NCBI GenBank assembly: GCA_027605045.1
Contig: JAQFWX010000012.1
Coordinates: 446,930-510,929 of the forward strand
From: Phallus indusiatus
Lineage: Eukaryota; Basidiomycota; Agaricomycetes; Phallales; Phallaceae
Direction of reading: 5' to 3'
DNA length: 64,000 nucleotides
This document shows positions 9,622-21,221 of this stretch, one piece after another (position 1 is the first letter of the stretch; the number at the start of each line of letters is the position of its first letter). The position numbers and the translations under genes were made by a program. The notes beneath the pieces are model-generated. The model saw only the letters and a program-made list of their open reading frames with translations, made no database searches and was not told the DNA's origin.

Positions 9622-11402
9622 AATTCAGAGAACTGTATCCTATGCCGGAATCAAGCTCTCGGCTCGGTGAATCAGATCATTTGGTATCAGTCGTCATTGA
9701 AGCGTGAACACCAACCATGATTGATGAAATGCAAGCTATAAGCTGCTTCGATAATTGAAACAGATCGCTTCTGCCAGGGAGGGAAGTTCAAATCCACCGA
9801 TTTTTCTCACAAAGATCGGTGATGGGCACGATAATCAACCTAGTACCTGAGTAACATGAAAGTGCGGTCGAATAATAACTTGAAATAAGTTTAAACTCGA
9901 ACTTCGAAGGCACTTGATGATTCTCGTGATCCATCCAAAAAAAGCGGTAATATTAGTACCAGTGTGTATATTCGTATCGCAGTGACGAAGATTTTATCCA
10001 TAAACTATCGTGACCCATTACTGAAGGAAAATCCTATAATTTGAGTTTACCACAGTGATTTCACAGTGAATTTGGCGGTTGTCGCTTCAACCTGCCAGTT
10101 AGTTGGAACCGTTGTTGGGAGAACACTAAAACCGGGACATTCTTCTCAAGGGTGAAAAAAAAATCTGAGATAAACAAGAAGTTGATAATCGATAGTTGTC
10201 AGGAGCTGCGGTGGTATTTCAGAGTCAATCATGTCAACGGACAAATTTTTTTTCAAAATACGACGTACGGTGTATCAATATGCGCCTTAAGCCCAGAGGC
10301 TAAAACTTGAAAACCTTTAATCGTACTCAGCGAGAGGTTAATTAGCTTGCTAATGAATGGAATTATCCCTGAAATGGCCTACTAGTTATTTGCTTACAAG
10401 GCTTGTGCACATCATGAATGCCATCAAGCCCGGGTCACAAGAACAAGAGAGCACTCAAGTCCCGAATTGCAACAAGTTTGTTCCTAGCATCAAGATTGAG
10501 GCTGACAACAAAAGGCTCAACATTATGAAGACCATCTCAGTCGCTCGGACGATAACGATGTATCCAATTAAACGTTAAAAGTGAATCACCATCATGGATT
10601 CTGTTAGAACCCTTATAGAATTCCTGAGGACACGTTCAGTAATCTAATTCGCTAACCTTGAGCAAAAGGATCTACTTATAAACTTGACAGTGGTTCATGG
10701 GCTGATTGAGAACGAGGTGCCATAGCTTGTTGGCCATGGTGTAAGGTGATGATGGTACCTGATTGACAACTCGGTTGCTCAGAACGCCATTTCGTCTCTC
10801 CCGGTCGCCAGGATCCCATTGCTCCACCTGTAAACCTTGTTAAACGTGGTACAGTTGAAAACGAGGGACTCTTGCTTACGCAACGTACTTTCTGAGGCCT
10901 GAAGTGACAAAAATCGGCTGGAAATATAGTGACTGAGAGGTTAATCTCCTCTTAGTATAGATGACTAGGAGCAGTAGTTTAGACTGATGTAACTGTAATA
11001 TTTCCAGTCGAGGAAACTACTCTCGACTGCAAGGATATTATATACATATACGGCTAAACTACGCATATACTGATCAGTCCCACGATAACGATTATCACGA
11101 GTTGGCATCGCCGAGATTCTACCTTTTGACATGAGGCCGTGTCGTCTTCTACTTTGTCATCCGTCACCGTTGTAATTTGATCCAGTGGCATGGACCGGCG
11201 GATAAATGTCGTCGGGCTTCTCTACGACACCGAACTATACGATGGCAAAGCGAGCGCGCGTACGAAATGGCCATCTTCACACGTTGAAGTCCCGGTACAT
11301 GTGGGGTAACGCCCCCCAAGGACTTACAGATTTACACACACAAGTGTCGGTCAATGTAAACCCACTCACATAAATTGTACGTCCGATAATGACTACATGT
11401 AA

Positions 11403-11420
11403 AACAAAGCCCGCTTTGTT
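11403..11420. terminator. 3' palindrome downstream of copy C
   Basis: AACAAAGC-CC-GCTTTGTT, identical to the copy B palindrome and again 33 bp past the stop codon. Confidence 0.45.
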
Positions 11421-11453
11421 ATACTACAGCCCTTGAAAATGAATGACTACACG

Positions 11454-13224
11454 TTAATCGCACTCAACTCCCTTTGTCGTCGTATTTGGGTCCCGAACCA
11501 CCAGCAATATAAGATTTGCGTTCGCATCTCCATTCTCCTCCTCGGCCATCTCCACCCGAATAGATTGCTGTATGTGTTGCACCACATCTTGGATTGATTG
11601 GATAGGCGGTAACGACGCGTAATTGGCTTGAATTGCTTTGGAGTTATGTCGTCGAAGATCAAGCATATAATTTGCAACCAAGACAGGTCCCAAACTGGCA
11701 TCAGAAGTGAGATGTAAATGGAATGAATTGTAGCATAATTTAAATACGTACGCTTGCACTAATGCGCCCAAACCTTGTAACAGCTTACCGGTCTTATATA
11801 TTATTAACTTGAGTAAACCTTGAACAAACAACATTCAAAGAAGATCACTTTACATCCTGGAGCTAGAAGAAATAGAAGTCGAGAAGTTATATCATATTGA
11901 TAATGTTGATAATTAAAACACACCTGCCCAACAATGGTAAGCGAAAGGTTAAGTAGAATTGCAAATCTTCAAATTAAAACCAACGTAAACATAAATGAGA
12001 TTGGAAACATGGTCTAGAAGTCGACTAGTTTCCTCACAAGAATCTCGAAATAGCTAAAGAAAAATATATGAATCTTGCACAAGTCAGCTAAAAAAAACAA
12101 ATACCTACTTTGCTTAAGTAGTATGGAAGCAAGATCGTTCCCCATTTGAATTCTTGTCTTGCGTTTTAAGTACCATGTATCCCAGATCTTATATAATGAC
12201 ATCCCGAACACCAGAAAATCGGTAACTAAGGAGCTTAGATTGAGTAAAAGAGTCATCAATATTTCCTCGTCTGAATCGAGACTGAGTTGGTGAAATATCC
12301 TGTATGTATTATTTGAACAACGTACTACTGCGGAACTGCATAAGTAGCTCATTCCAACCACAACAGATCAAACAACGCTATGCTCACCTCCGAAAGACAA
12401 AACATCCGCTAAATGCTATTGACTCTGAATAGGGGTGTTAAAATTCGTAATTTTTATTGTGAAAAAAGAACCTACTGAACACGAGGAAAAAAAAACCAGC
12501 CCCAAAACTAAGCATCAGCGGAACGATGAAAAATTTGTTTCTGCAAAGTGAATACGTCCTGGCGACTATCAAACCTGATGAACAGTTTGAGAACTTCGTT
12601 ATTTGAATACCAGTCTGAGGCGGCACAAACCGATATAGCCAATGTAACTCAAGCAAAATGTAACGTTCGCGACGTTGGCAAGGTCACTACAAATTCTTCC
12701 CAAAAAAATATAAACTAGGATAACGAGCTTTTATGTACTTGGAACTTACGAAGGTTTCTGAAGGAATCCAAACGGGGGATAAATATATCAGCAATAACGA
12801 CAGAGCCCAACGTGGGTCGGACTCACACCCGGAGTGGTATACATGCTGATAAACGCAAATATTTGTGTAATGGTAGAGTTATATCTCCCCAAAAAATATA
12901 GTAATGTCGGAAAAGTAAACGGCTTGAACCAAACGTATTCCATCTCATCGTCAATCCGTATCAAAGTAGCATAGATAGAAAGCGCTGTCAGTGCAGCCGT
13001 TACTTATAAGCGACAGACTTTCTTTGTATTAGCCAAAACGTATGGGAGGCTTACCTACGCCACTAATTACCATTAAGCTACTGATATAACTAGCATCATC
13101 GCATAATTTGTCAGTATCAGAGCATTTGAGATTAAGACAATAAAAGAATTCACCCTTCATAATCCCTGTTAACGAGCATCGCTATAATAGCCTCTATGCC
13201 TGCATGAGAGAGCCTCTGTGTCAT
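11454..13224 (-). CDS. DUF6533 domain-containing membrane protein, copy C
   Basis: Complete copy. The start at 13224 opens the LSHAGIEA exon; short introns match those of copies A and B (donor GTGAATTC, branch GATACTGAC, acceptor GATGCTAG for intron 1). The DUF6533 exon (about 12870-12995) reads RIDDEMEYVWFKPFTFP. Later membrane segments include GLIVARTYSLCRNKFF (about 12520-12600) and MSLYKIWDTWYLKRKT (about 12150-12210). The last exon has VLVANYMLDLRRHNSK and an acidic tail ending GVECD. The last intron runs GTACGT..GCCAG. A predicted polytopic membrane protein of unknown function. I see no frame damage in the exons examined, and this unit preserves the unoccupied LINE target site. Confidence 0.72.
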
Positions 13225-13282
13225 TATTCCGGTGCGAATTGGACTGGTCTGGAGTTGAATATGAATGTATCCCGATTTGGTG

Positions 13283-13289
13283 CTTATAA
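13283..13289 (-). promoter_or_regulatory. TATA-like box of DUF6533 copy C
   Basis: TTATAAG on the minus strand, 59 bp upstream of the start codon at 13224. Confidence 0.5.
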
Positions 13290-13499
13290 CATCCAGAGGA
13301 CTGTACCCTGTGCCAAAAGTAAGCTCTCAACTTGATGAATCAGATCATTTAGAATTGAAGTGTGAGCATCAACCATGATTAATTACATGATTGATGAAGT
13401 GCAGACTATAGGAAACAGATCACTTCTGCCAGGAAGGCAAGCCCAAATCAATCGGTTTTTCTCACACGAAAATTGGTGATGGACACGATAATCAATGTA

Positions 13500-13861
13500 G
13501 ATGTAGTGATTGATATAAGTCGCCCGAAAACTGCTGTAGGTAGACGACGTCAGAAATCCTAATAAAATGCGAGAGAAGGATGACCGCGAAATCTCAAAGA
13601 GAAGGTTATCAACCTGATGATGGGATATAAACGATGATCTATAAGAAAAAATAATGAGACGGATTAGATACATGTAGGGTAGGCCAAATAAACGAAGCAG
13701 AAAAGAAGGAAAAAGAAAGGAGTATAAGACGAAAGAAAGGAGCGTCCACGGACGAAGAGTTGGACGCGAACCAAGGATCAACAAATGAAACCCCGATTAC
13801 GCGATGCTCGCTAACTCTAAGCGCTAAGCTCATGCACACGTAGGGAGCTTATTCCGCCCCC
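13500..13861. repeat. Insertion in unit C related to a repeat at 39.6-39.9 kb
   Basis: This block is absent from units A, B and D at the corresponding site. It shares ordered similarity with 39600-39915: ACGATGATCTATAA, GATACATGTA, a purine-rich GAAAGAA stretch, TAAGCTC, and an end like ATTCCG followed by a C run. I found no clear terminal inverted repeats or target duplication, so the class is unknown. Confidence 0.5.
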
Positions 13862-14774
13862 CCACACTGAGTAACGTGGAAATGCGACCTAATAAGCAAC
13901 TAAGTTTAAACACACTCCGAAGGCGCTGGATAGTTCTGAGTCAGCTGGCATCATCAATTCAAAAAACGCGATAAGGTACTGCTGTGTATATTCTATCGTA
14001 ATGACAACGATTTCACCAATCAATTATCGTGATCCAACATATAGGAGAATCTTATCATATAAGTTTATCGCAGTGATTGCACAGTGACTTTCAAGTTGAT
14101 GGTTGTCGCTATGGCGGTTCAGTCTTCTCAAGATGAGAAGTTTGATGTCCTATTGTGTAAAGGAGCTCAGGCTGTGGAGATTGCTGTCTAATAATGTCAA
14201 TGGACAGACTCTACGATGCATTAATAGTATGCACCATAAGCCTAGAGGCTGAAACAAAAACCCAAGTCTACCGCACTCAGCCAGCTGTTAACTTGTCAGT
14301 TCGTCAATCAATAGAATTATTCAACGAAGCGATCTACTGATTACTTGCTTACAAGTCCTTTTAGTATCCTGTGGCGGTCCGGATCTCAAATCAATTGATC
14401 TGGGTTTGGGTGAATTCTGAAGCACATGCATATGTACCCTTGTCATCTTCATTCTGACCTTGTGATCCGTTTGTATTTTGATCCAGTGGGTATCCTTGTT
14501 AGTATATTTGAAAATGCAGTAGGCAGTATTGGGATTACTCATCAATTATTGCCGACCGACTTCCAGGAGTCATGATTTAGATGTTTGGGGCTGTCAACTA
14601 TCAACTGTCCCAAACTTCCAAATCTTTCTTCACAAGCAAAAAATCCAAGTCGCTAGAACTCCGAAATAGTTTATGTGATCCATTTTTTCTGATGTTCCAT
14701 CTTCAGAAAAAGTATTGTTTTTTATTAACTGTGAGTACGTTCGATAACGATTGACTTGAAAGCTATTACATGTA

Positions 14775-14794
14775 AACAAAGAACCCGCTTTGTT
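14775..14794. terminator. 3' palindrome downstream of copy D
   Basis: AACAAAG..CTTTGTT with a slightly larger loop than in copies B and C, again 33 bp past the stop codon. Confidence 0.4.
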
Positions 14795-14827
14795 AGACTA
14801 CAGTCCTTAAAAATGAATGAATACAAG

Positions 14828-16606
14828 TTAATCGAACTCGACCTCCTTTGTCGTCGTGTTTAGGTCCCTAACCACCGGAAGTACAAAATTTGCGTCCCCA
14901 CCTCCATCTTCCTCCTCGGCCATCTCCACCCGAACGGATTGCTGGATGTGTTGCACCACATCATGTATTGATTGAATGGGCGGTAACGACACATAATTGG
15001 CTTGGATCGCCTTGGAATTATGCCGCCGAAGATCAAGCATATGGTTTGTAATCAAAATGGGTCCCAAACTGACATCAAAAGTAAAATGTTAATGGAACAG
15101 TGAATGGCACTATAATTGAATGCGTACGCTTGCACTAATGCACCCAGGCCTTGTATCAATGTAGCGGTCTTATTATTATCAATTTGAGTAAGCTTTCAAC
15201 AAACAACATTCAATAAAGGTCACTTCACACGCATGAACTGGAAGAAATAAAAGTCAAGAAGTTATATCATATTGATTAAAACACACCTGCCCAACAATGG
15301 TAAGCGAAAGGTTAATTAAGATTGCAAATCTTCGAATTCAAATCAACATAGGCATAAATGAGATTGACAACATGTGTAGAGCTCGACTAAGTTCCTCACG
15401 AAAATCTCGAAATAACTAAGGAGGAAAATGTGAGTCCTCCGCGGGTCAGCTAAGAAAATAAATACTTACTTTGCTTAAGTAGTGTGGAAACAAGATCGTT
15501 CCCCGTTTGAATTCCTGCCTTGCGCTTCAAGTTCCATGTATCCCAAACCTTATATAATGATATCCCAAACGCAAGAAAATCGGTAACCAAGAGAGCGAGA
15601 TTGAATACAAGAGTCATCAAAATCTCCTCCTCTAAAACCCGAAAAGAGTCGGTAAAATATCTTGCATACATCAAACAACGTACCACTGAGAAACTGCGTA
15701 AGTAATTCATTCCAGCGGACAACAAATTAAACAACGTTATGCTCACCTCCGGACGACGAAGCATCCTGTAAACACTATTGCCTCTTAAAAAAATCGAATT
15801 ACCCATTACATTGTTTAAAGTAGAAAGGGGTCTGGCAGGCTTACTGAACACAATAATAAACAACCCTGTTCCGAAACCAAGCATCAACAGAACTATATTG
15901 AGCTTGTTTCCGCAAAGTGAATAGGCCCTAGCGACTATTAACCCTAAAATAAATTACGATGAACATTTTGAGAATTTCACTGCCGGACGAAGCTTTAAGG
16001 TGCACAAACCGATATAGCCGATGTAATTCAAGACGAATATAACATTCGAAACGTTAATAAGAATGTTGCAACTCCTTCACAAAATATAGAGTAGGAAAAA
16101 AAAACTTGTAATCCTTGAAAACTTGAAACTTACGAGTGCGTCTAGAGGAGAAATTCAAGAGAGATAGATACATCAGTAACATCGACAAACTCAAAGCCCA
16201 AGGTGGATCTTGGACTCACAGTGATATAGATGCCGATAAAAGCAAATCCTTGTGTGATGATAGAGGTATATCTCCCCAAAAGATAGAGTAGTGTCGGAAA
16301 CGTAAACGGCTTGAGCCAAACGTACTCCATCTCGTCGTCAATCCGTATCAAAGTAGAATAGATAGAAAGCGCTGCAGTCGTTACTGATGAACGACAGAGT
16401 TGTTTTACAGTTAAAGGTGTGAGTGACTTACCTACGCTACTGAGAGTCATTAAGCCACTAATATACCTAGCATCATCACATGATTTATCAGTGTTTGAGC
16501 ATTTGAGATTCCTGTTAAGATAATAAAGAATTTACCCTTCGTAATTCCTGTTACTGATCCTCGCCATATGAACCTCTATGCCTGCATGAGAGAGTGTATG
16601 TTTCAT
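14828..16606 (-). CDS. DUF6533 domain-containing membrane protein, copy D
   Basis: Complete copy. The start at 16606 (MKHTLSHAGIEV) leads into intron 1 with donor GTAAATTC. The DUF6533 exon (about 16215-16375) reads RIDDEMEYVWLKPFTFP and LLYLLGRYTSI. Membrane exons cover about 15450-15890 (LGFGTGLFIIVFS and ISLYKVWDTWNLKRKA). The final exon starts MGPILITNHMLDLRRHNSK and ends in an acidic tail TKEVEFD. Copy D is the most diverged of the four in its middle exons, including a short deletion beside the SFSVVRCLMYARY stretch. Predicted polytopic membrane protein, function unknown. Confidence 0.72.
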
Positions 16607-18085
16607 GATTTCCGTGAGAATTGAACTGGGGCAGGATATGAATGTGCCCCGATTCAAGTCCTTATAAGTCTGGTCGATCACACTGCCTTCAAGTTGTGCA
16701 AAAAGTGCCCGACTCGGTGAAAAGGTGAGTAATGGGCACAATAATTGCCAATGCTATACCTGAGTGAGATGCGACTGAATAAACTGAAAGTTCAAACAAG
16801 GCACTTGATAATTCTAGTTTCTCACATGATCGATTAAATTTGAAGTGATAATATTGGTGTGTATTTCGTATCGTAGTGACGACGACATAATCTATCAGTT
16901 ATCGTGATCCATCATTGAAAAGTGAATACATATTATAATTTGAGTTTACCGCAGTGATTGCACAGTGAACTTGGTCCGCTGTCGGGAAAATGGACGCTGA
17001 TGGCTTGACACTCTTATCAAGGGTAAAAAGAATTAAACCAGACGTTCGACGCTCAATAGTGTGAAGATTACTGTCAGAGTCAACGTTCAAATTTTTTTCA
17101 AGTACGAGAAACTACGTACGGTGTACCAATATGCGCCATAAGCTTAGAGACTGAAACAAAACCTTTTACCGTACTCAACGACCTGTTACTAACTCGTCAG
17201 TTTGCATCAATGAATGGCATGATGACGAAGTATGAAATTATCCAGAAAAACCTTGATCTACTGGTTATTTGCTCACAAGGCTTGCGCGCATCATATTGTA
17301 AACACTATCAAGCCCGAGTCAGAACAAGAGAGCACTGCCAGTGAGCGCTCGAAACCCGAATTGTAATGATTTGTTTTTAGCGTCAAGGGGCCGGAGGTTG
17401 ACAACAAAGGTCCCGACATCATGAAGATTATCTCAGTCGCTCGGATGATTACGATGTATCCACGTTAATAGTAAGCTGCAAGCATTTTCATCAATCTTAT
17501 TCGCCAAGCCTGGGCAAAAGGGTTTATTCGTGGACTTAACAGCGTTTCCCCGGGCTGATTGAAAACGATGCGCACAGCTCAGCTTGATGATCGAGTGATA
17601 CTTGGTTGCTCAGAACGCTAAATCTCTCCTGGTCGCCAGGGTTTCATTGCACTGCTTGTAACGTGCTGAGCACAAGGCACTCTTGCTTAAGCGAAGCCAT
17701 TATCCTTGTACTTTAGCCTGATGCCACCTTCTCGTCTCCGTTTTGGCCTTTCAGAGTTGATAGGCAAAAAAAGAAACAATAACAATCCGTTTATAGCTTG
17801 ATCTAGTGAATATTCTCGCTAGATTGGAAATCACTGTACACAGTATCGAGATTACTCAACAATTGTCGATTATCAGCCATGGACGTGACCGACTTCCATG
17901 AGTCGTGATTCAAGTTATCCGAGGCTGGCTACGTATCTACCGGCGGTCTTAAACTACCAAACAAATACCTCTTCTTCACAAGCAAAAAGGCCAAGTTGCG
18001 AGGATCCCAAAGTAGTTTATGTGGTCCATTTCAGATGTTCCATCTTCAGAAAGAGTATTGTTTGTTATCATCTGCCTCAATGACT
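16607..18085. other. Array spacer upstream of copy D, adjoining the lipase
   Basis: It aligns with the other spacers along most of its length and carries no recognisable gene. The last ~150 bp is homologous to 2790-2915 in unit A and overlaps the 3' end of the lipase gene. Confidence 0.65.
16661..16667 (-). promoter_or_regulatory. TATA-like box of DUF6533 copy D
   Basis: TTATAAG on the minus strand, 55 bp upstream of the start codon at 16606. Confidence 0.5.
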
Positions 18086-19550
18086 AATAACCGATAAGAC
18101 GATGCTTACATGTAGAATTTGCGCAATTTGGATCTTCACCGTCAGTAGAACATCGGATCGTAGTATTCGGAGAAGGTGGATCGGCGTGTTGCCAGTATTC
18201 AATCCTGTTTGTGACTATAGTGGATGTTTTATTGTGGGTAAGATTAAACGAACTTACCCGTGATGTTTATAACGTTGCTCTAACAGTGTTTCGACATTAT
18301 TATGACCTAGAGCTCGCTGTCCTTGATTTTGCGGGTTCGAGTTGAATGGAAACATCATGCGTGGAGGGGCCTTTGATATAGTCATAAGAAACGTGGTTGA
18401 CAGCGGTGAGAAAACCGTACTCTTGCAACCCAATCTCGTCCATGCACAATCCGAAAGACATGGTCCTATAATGGACCGGTTTAACACGGTGGTAATGAAA
18501 TAAGTATACACTTACCTCTAGTGAATCGTTGATCCACTGTGCGTACACGTCATTCCCCGTTCTCGGTTGTCCTGATGAAGGTGTTTGTATAGCCTGAAAC
18601 ACGATAATGGAGCAATTAAGAAGATACCATATGTATAAAGATATATTTCTGTTGATGGGAATTTGGTTTTCATAATTATGGCGGCTAAAGAAGCCACAGC
18701 ACCACCCATTGAATGTCCGGCAATGATTAGGTTGTAATCTGTAGGGTTGCAAAAAAAAAGGATTACGATCGAGCTTTCTCTAACAAAATAATGATATTGT
18801 ACCTGGATAAGTTTGCAGCTCAGACTCTACGGTTTCAGTAACGGTGGTTGCCACCGCATCCCAACTGATAATGAAAAATGTGAAGACAATCCTTGGCAAA
18901 AAGAGGTTCCTCACCTTTTCAAAAAGCCTCCGTGAACAAGTGTACCGTTAGGAGCATCTATTCCCTCAAGCGGTCGTAGGAAGAACTGAGCGTCTGTGAA
19001 AATATCCAATAATGTCACGCTTAAAAAGACATAATCAGGACATTTGCAAACCACGTGTACGGTGTCACGGAAAACAGCGAAATTGGTGCCAGTGTCGAGG
19101 ACCTCACGTGGACGGTGGGCGATATACGTACCTGCCTGCGAAAGCAACAACAATATCACGCCTAGTATCGTCTCTTGCAATGAACCCTCTAGCCTATATA
19201 TATATGAGCAAACGAAACAGAAAACATATGATGCGGACCTACATCTGTATAAAAGTCATGGAATCGTTCTACACTCGTTTGACCGTTGGGCCTGGGGCAG
19301 ATGATAGAGTATGCACTGGTCGCGTACCGAAAATCTGCCAATATACAAGTTAGTCTCAAACGTTGAAACGATAAATCTATATTATACAGTGCACAAAATC
19401 ATCGTATAACTCTACGCAAACACCACGTCAATGACTCGCGTGATCATATAAAAGGTCGAATGTCAACATACCAGAAGATACACATTTTACGGCAGTTGCA
19501 AGTGATAGACAAATCGTTAGAAAAAGAGACAAGAAGCGAGAGATAGACAT
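18086..19550 (-). CDS. Secreted class 3 lipase / feruloyl-esterase-like hydrolase
   Basis: About 300 residues in roughly nine exons. The start at 19550 gives a signal peptide (SRFLSLFLTICLSLATA). Splicing at consensus sites yields, in order: YATSAYS, GFIARDD, IVVAFAGS followed by LLDIFTDAQFF, the nucleophile elbow GHSMGGA (Ser about residue 149), YGQPRTGN, VHGRD (catalytic Asp), and YKHHG then IEYW (catalytic His). This is the complete Ser-Asp-His triad of the fungal lipase_3 family, which cleaves acyl or feruloyl esters outside the cell. One oddity is FAGS where relatives usually have FRGS or FRGT near the oxyanion region. The last ~10 codons, ending IGY-stop, lie in sequence shared with the DUF6533 array. 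Introns were placed by eye; the overall call is firm. Confidence 0.88.
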
Positions 19551-20167
19551 GGTATGTGCTGTGCCAGACAGGAGAACATGGCAAGTTACAATAAAGGCGT
19601 TGAAGTCGGATATTCGGATGGCAATGCCGCCCGTGCGGCACTGTGACAAACGTGACATTGCGCGCGCCCTTGAGTTTCTTGTCCCTCTTGTCGAATTCCA
19701 TCTTCTACATAGTAAGTATTTACATGTCAATTTCATCGTCAGCTAATAACTCGCATTTGTGTAGTATTAACAAGTGTGTATTTCTGGCACTAGAAACGTT
19801 GACACCAGCTTACTAAGCCTTCACGCGGCGTGGCCACGCGTTTGATTCCCGATTTTGTATGAACTCCTGAGCGCTGCCAACAATGATAATCACGAAAGGG
19901 TCTCCGTTTTGAGCCCAATTGTACTGCCTCCTTTTCTCGTCGTCTATTATTCGCCCATTCTTTAACTATACTATGTCTCCATAAATGTTCTTATCTCACC
20001 CGAATACTATATAGCTATCGGTAACCGGGTGTACATGTATCGCTAAGCTTATTAGTTATGTATCAGTATTATTATAAAGACTATGTGTATGATATGTAAA
20101 TACATTCTTGCAGTTTATCCTATGACCTCCTCCCTTCCTCCCTTTTTGTTGTAGTTATCACAATCCA
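19551..20167. other. Intergenic region upstream of the lipase
   Basis: Contains the lipase promoter side and an AT-rich stretch up to the gag-like ORF. No gene or clear repeat seen. Confidence 0.5.
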
Positions 20168-20767
20168 TCAAAAAAGTCTACTACCGAAAACCCGTCTTCC
20201 TGCAGCACGAACATGTTCTTGGGGATATGGTGTTTCCATTGAACGACCAGGATATCTCGCGAACAAATCGACTTCAAGACGCAGTCTTGTTACCTCGTGC
20301 AGGCCGAACCAAAAGTAGCAATCACACTCTGACCGTGTGATAGAATTCTGTGCTACCAGAGGCTCTCCGATTGCTCGAAATTCACGGTAATACCTCTCCA
20401 TAGCACGTACGGTCGTAATTTGTTTGATGGTTGCTTCTGTAGTAAATTCAATCAAAGTTTGTCGTGTATATTTTTCCTCCGCAAAAGCCGCGGAGAATTC
20501 TCCAGTAATGCAGGCTCGAAACAATGCCCAATCTCCCGTACTGTAGCCGTCGAAAACCCGAAATACAGCTTTCTGCTTTTTGGACAAGTATCGCATGAAA
20601 TGGTCGACTTTTTCGTTATCCGGAAGATCAGCGTCTTCCGCGCAGTTTTCGAAGTCGTCTAGGAATTCTACGATATCGTCGTCATTTCCGTCGAACGTTT
20701 TCGGAGCTCCGGGGGTGCCCGGGTATGGCATGTTCTTCGGGCTCAAATTCGGATTTGGATAGTTCAT
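20168..20767 (-). CDS. Orphan retrotransposon gag-like ORF
   Basis: 199 codons, single exon. It begins with a Pro-rich N-terminus, then FDGNDDDIVEFLDDFE, followed by helices such as YLSKKQKAVFRVFDGY and MERYYREFRAIGEPLV. This is the layout of the Ty3/gypsy-type gag capsid domain in basidiomycete retroelements. The family's CCHC knuckle, protease and polymerase are missing, and I saw no flanking LTRs. It may be a stranded fragment or a captured gag gene. It stops within about 10 codons after GRRVFGSRLF. Confidence 0.7.
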   Translation of the reverse strand: MNYPNPNLSPKNMPYPGTPGAPKTFDGNDDDIVEFLDDFENCAEDADLPDNEKVDHFMRYLSKKQKAVFRVFDGYSTGDWALFRACITGEFSAAFAEEKYTRQTLIEFTTEATIKQITTVRAMERYYREFRAIGEPLVAQNSITRSECDCYFWFGLHEVTRLRLEVDLFARYPGRSMETPYPQEHVRAAGRRVFGSRLF

Positions 20768-21221
20768 CGTGTCGCGTCGATGAGTTCGTCTTTTTCTACA
20801 GGTTGGTGAATATTGACTGAAAAGTGGAGAAACGGCGTACCGAATAATTTAGATCTAGAATGGCTGTCTGGAGTTCGTCGGGAAAGTTTGGGCAGAGTGT
20901 GAGATAAGACAAAATTTTATGTTGAACTTTCTGAGCCCATAGCGATTTTATTACAAAGTTTAGTATGTCACAAAAGAAGAGAAAACAAAGGTAAGTATAA
21001 GAATTGAGGAATAAAGGAGCTTTGAACAAAGAACGAGCCTCCGGAAATGAGGACGCGGACTTAGGTAAAAAAAAACGTGGCAGCCCGGACAAACGAAGTA
21101 TGTATATTTACATACTACCGACCCTTACAAAGCTTACCAGATATTCGAAAGAAAATCTTTTATGATCGAAATAAATGTACAAGTGAATCTTTCAACTCAG
21201 AATTGTAGTAGAGATTAGCAA
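20768..21221. other. Intergenic region between gag-like ORF and alpha-xylosidase
   Basis: An open frame covers about 20796-21092 on the minus strand but has no recognised domain; it may be 5' leader sequence of the gag-like element. No LTR ends could be defined. Confidence 0.4.

Larger units (their letters stand above)
9553..11453. other. Array spacer between copies B and C
   Basis: Upstream spacer of copy B followed by the 3' flank of copy C. Much of it aligns with 1025-3073, 13225-14827 and 16607-18085. No credible gene is visible; short open frames here are not shared between the units. Confidence 0.65.
13225..14827. other. Array spacer between copies C and D, with an extra insertion
   Basis: It aligns with the other spacers except for an added block of about 360 bp (about 13500-13861). 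After that block the shared sequence resumes at CTGAGTAAC. No convincing gene; two overlapping open frames inside the insertion lack recognisable domains. Confidence 0.65.
1..18110. repeat. Tandem array of four DUF6533 gene units
   Basis: Four head-to-tail units of about 3.4-3.7 kb (excluding the LINE) fill the left 18 kb. Each holds one minus-strand DUF6533-type gene and a long upstream spacer. The same landmarks recur in order: a palindrome AACAAAGC-CC-GCTTTGTT, the C-terminal exon, the DUF6533 exon, a start codon with a TTATAAG box upstream, then a conserved spacer. Unit borders taken at the palindrome are about 3021, 11401 and 14773; unit A is cut by the window edge and unit D ends about 18110. 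The units differ by many substitutions and small indels, so the duplications are not very recent. Confidence 0.88.

Noticed and set aside
19815..19850. GTTTGATTCCC, resembling a tRNA B box
   Set aside because: No A box or cloverleaf partners nearby.
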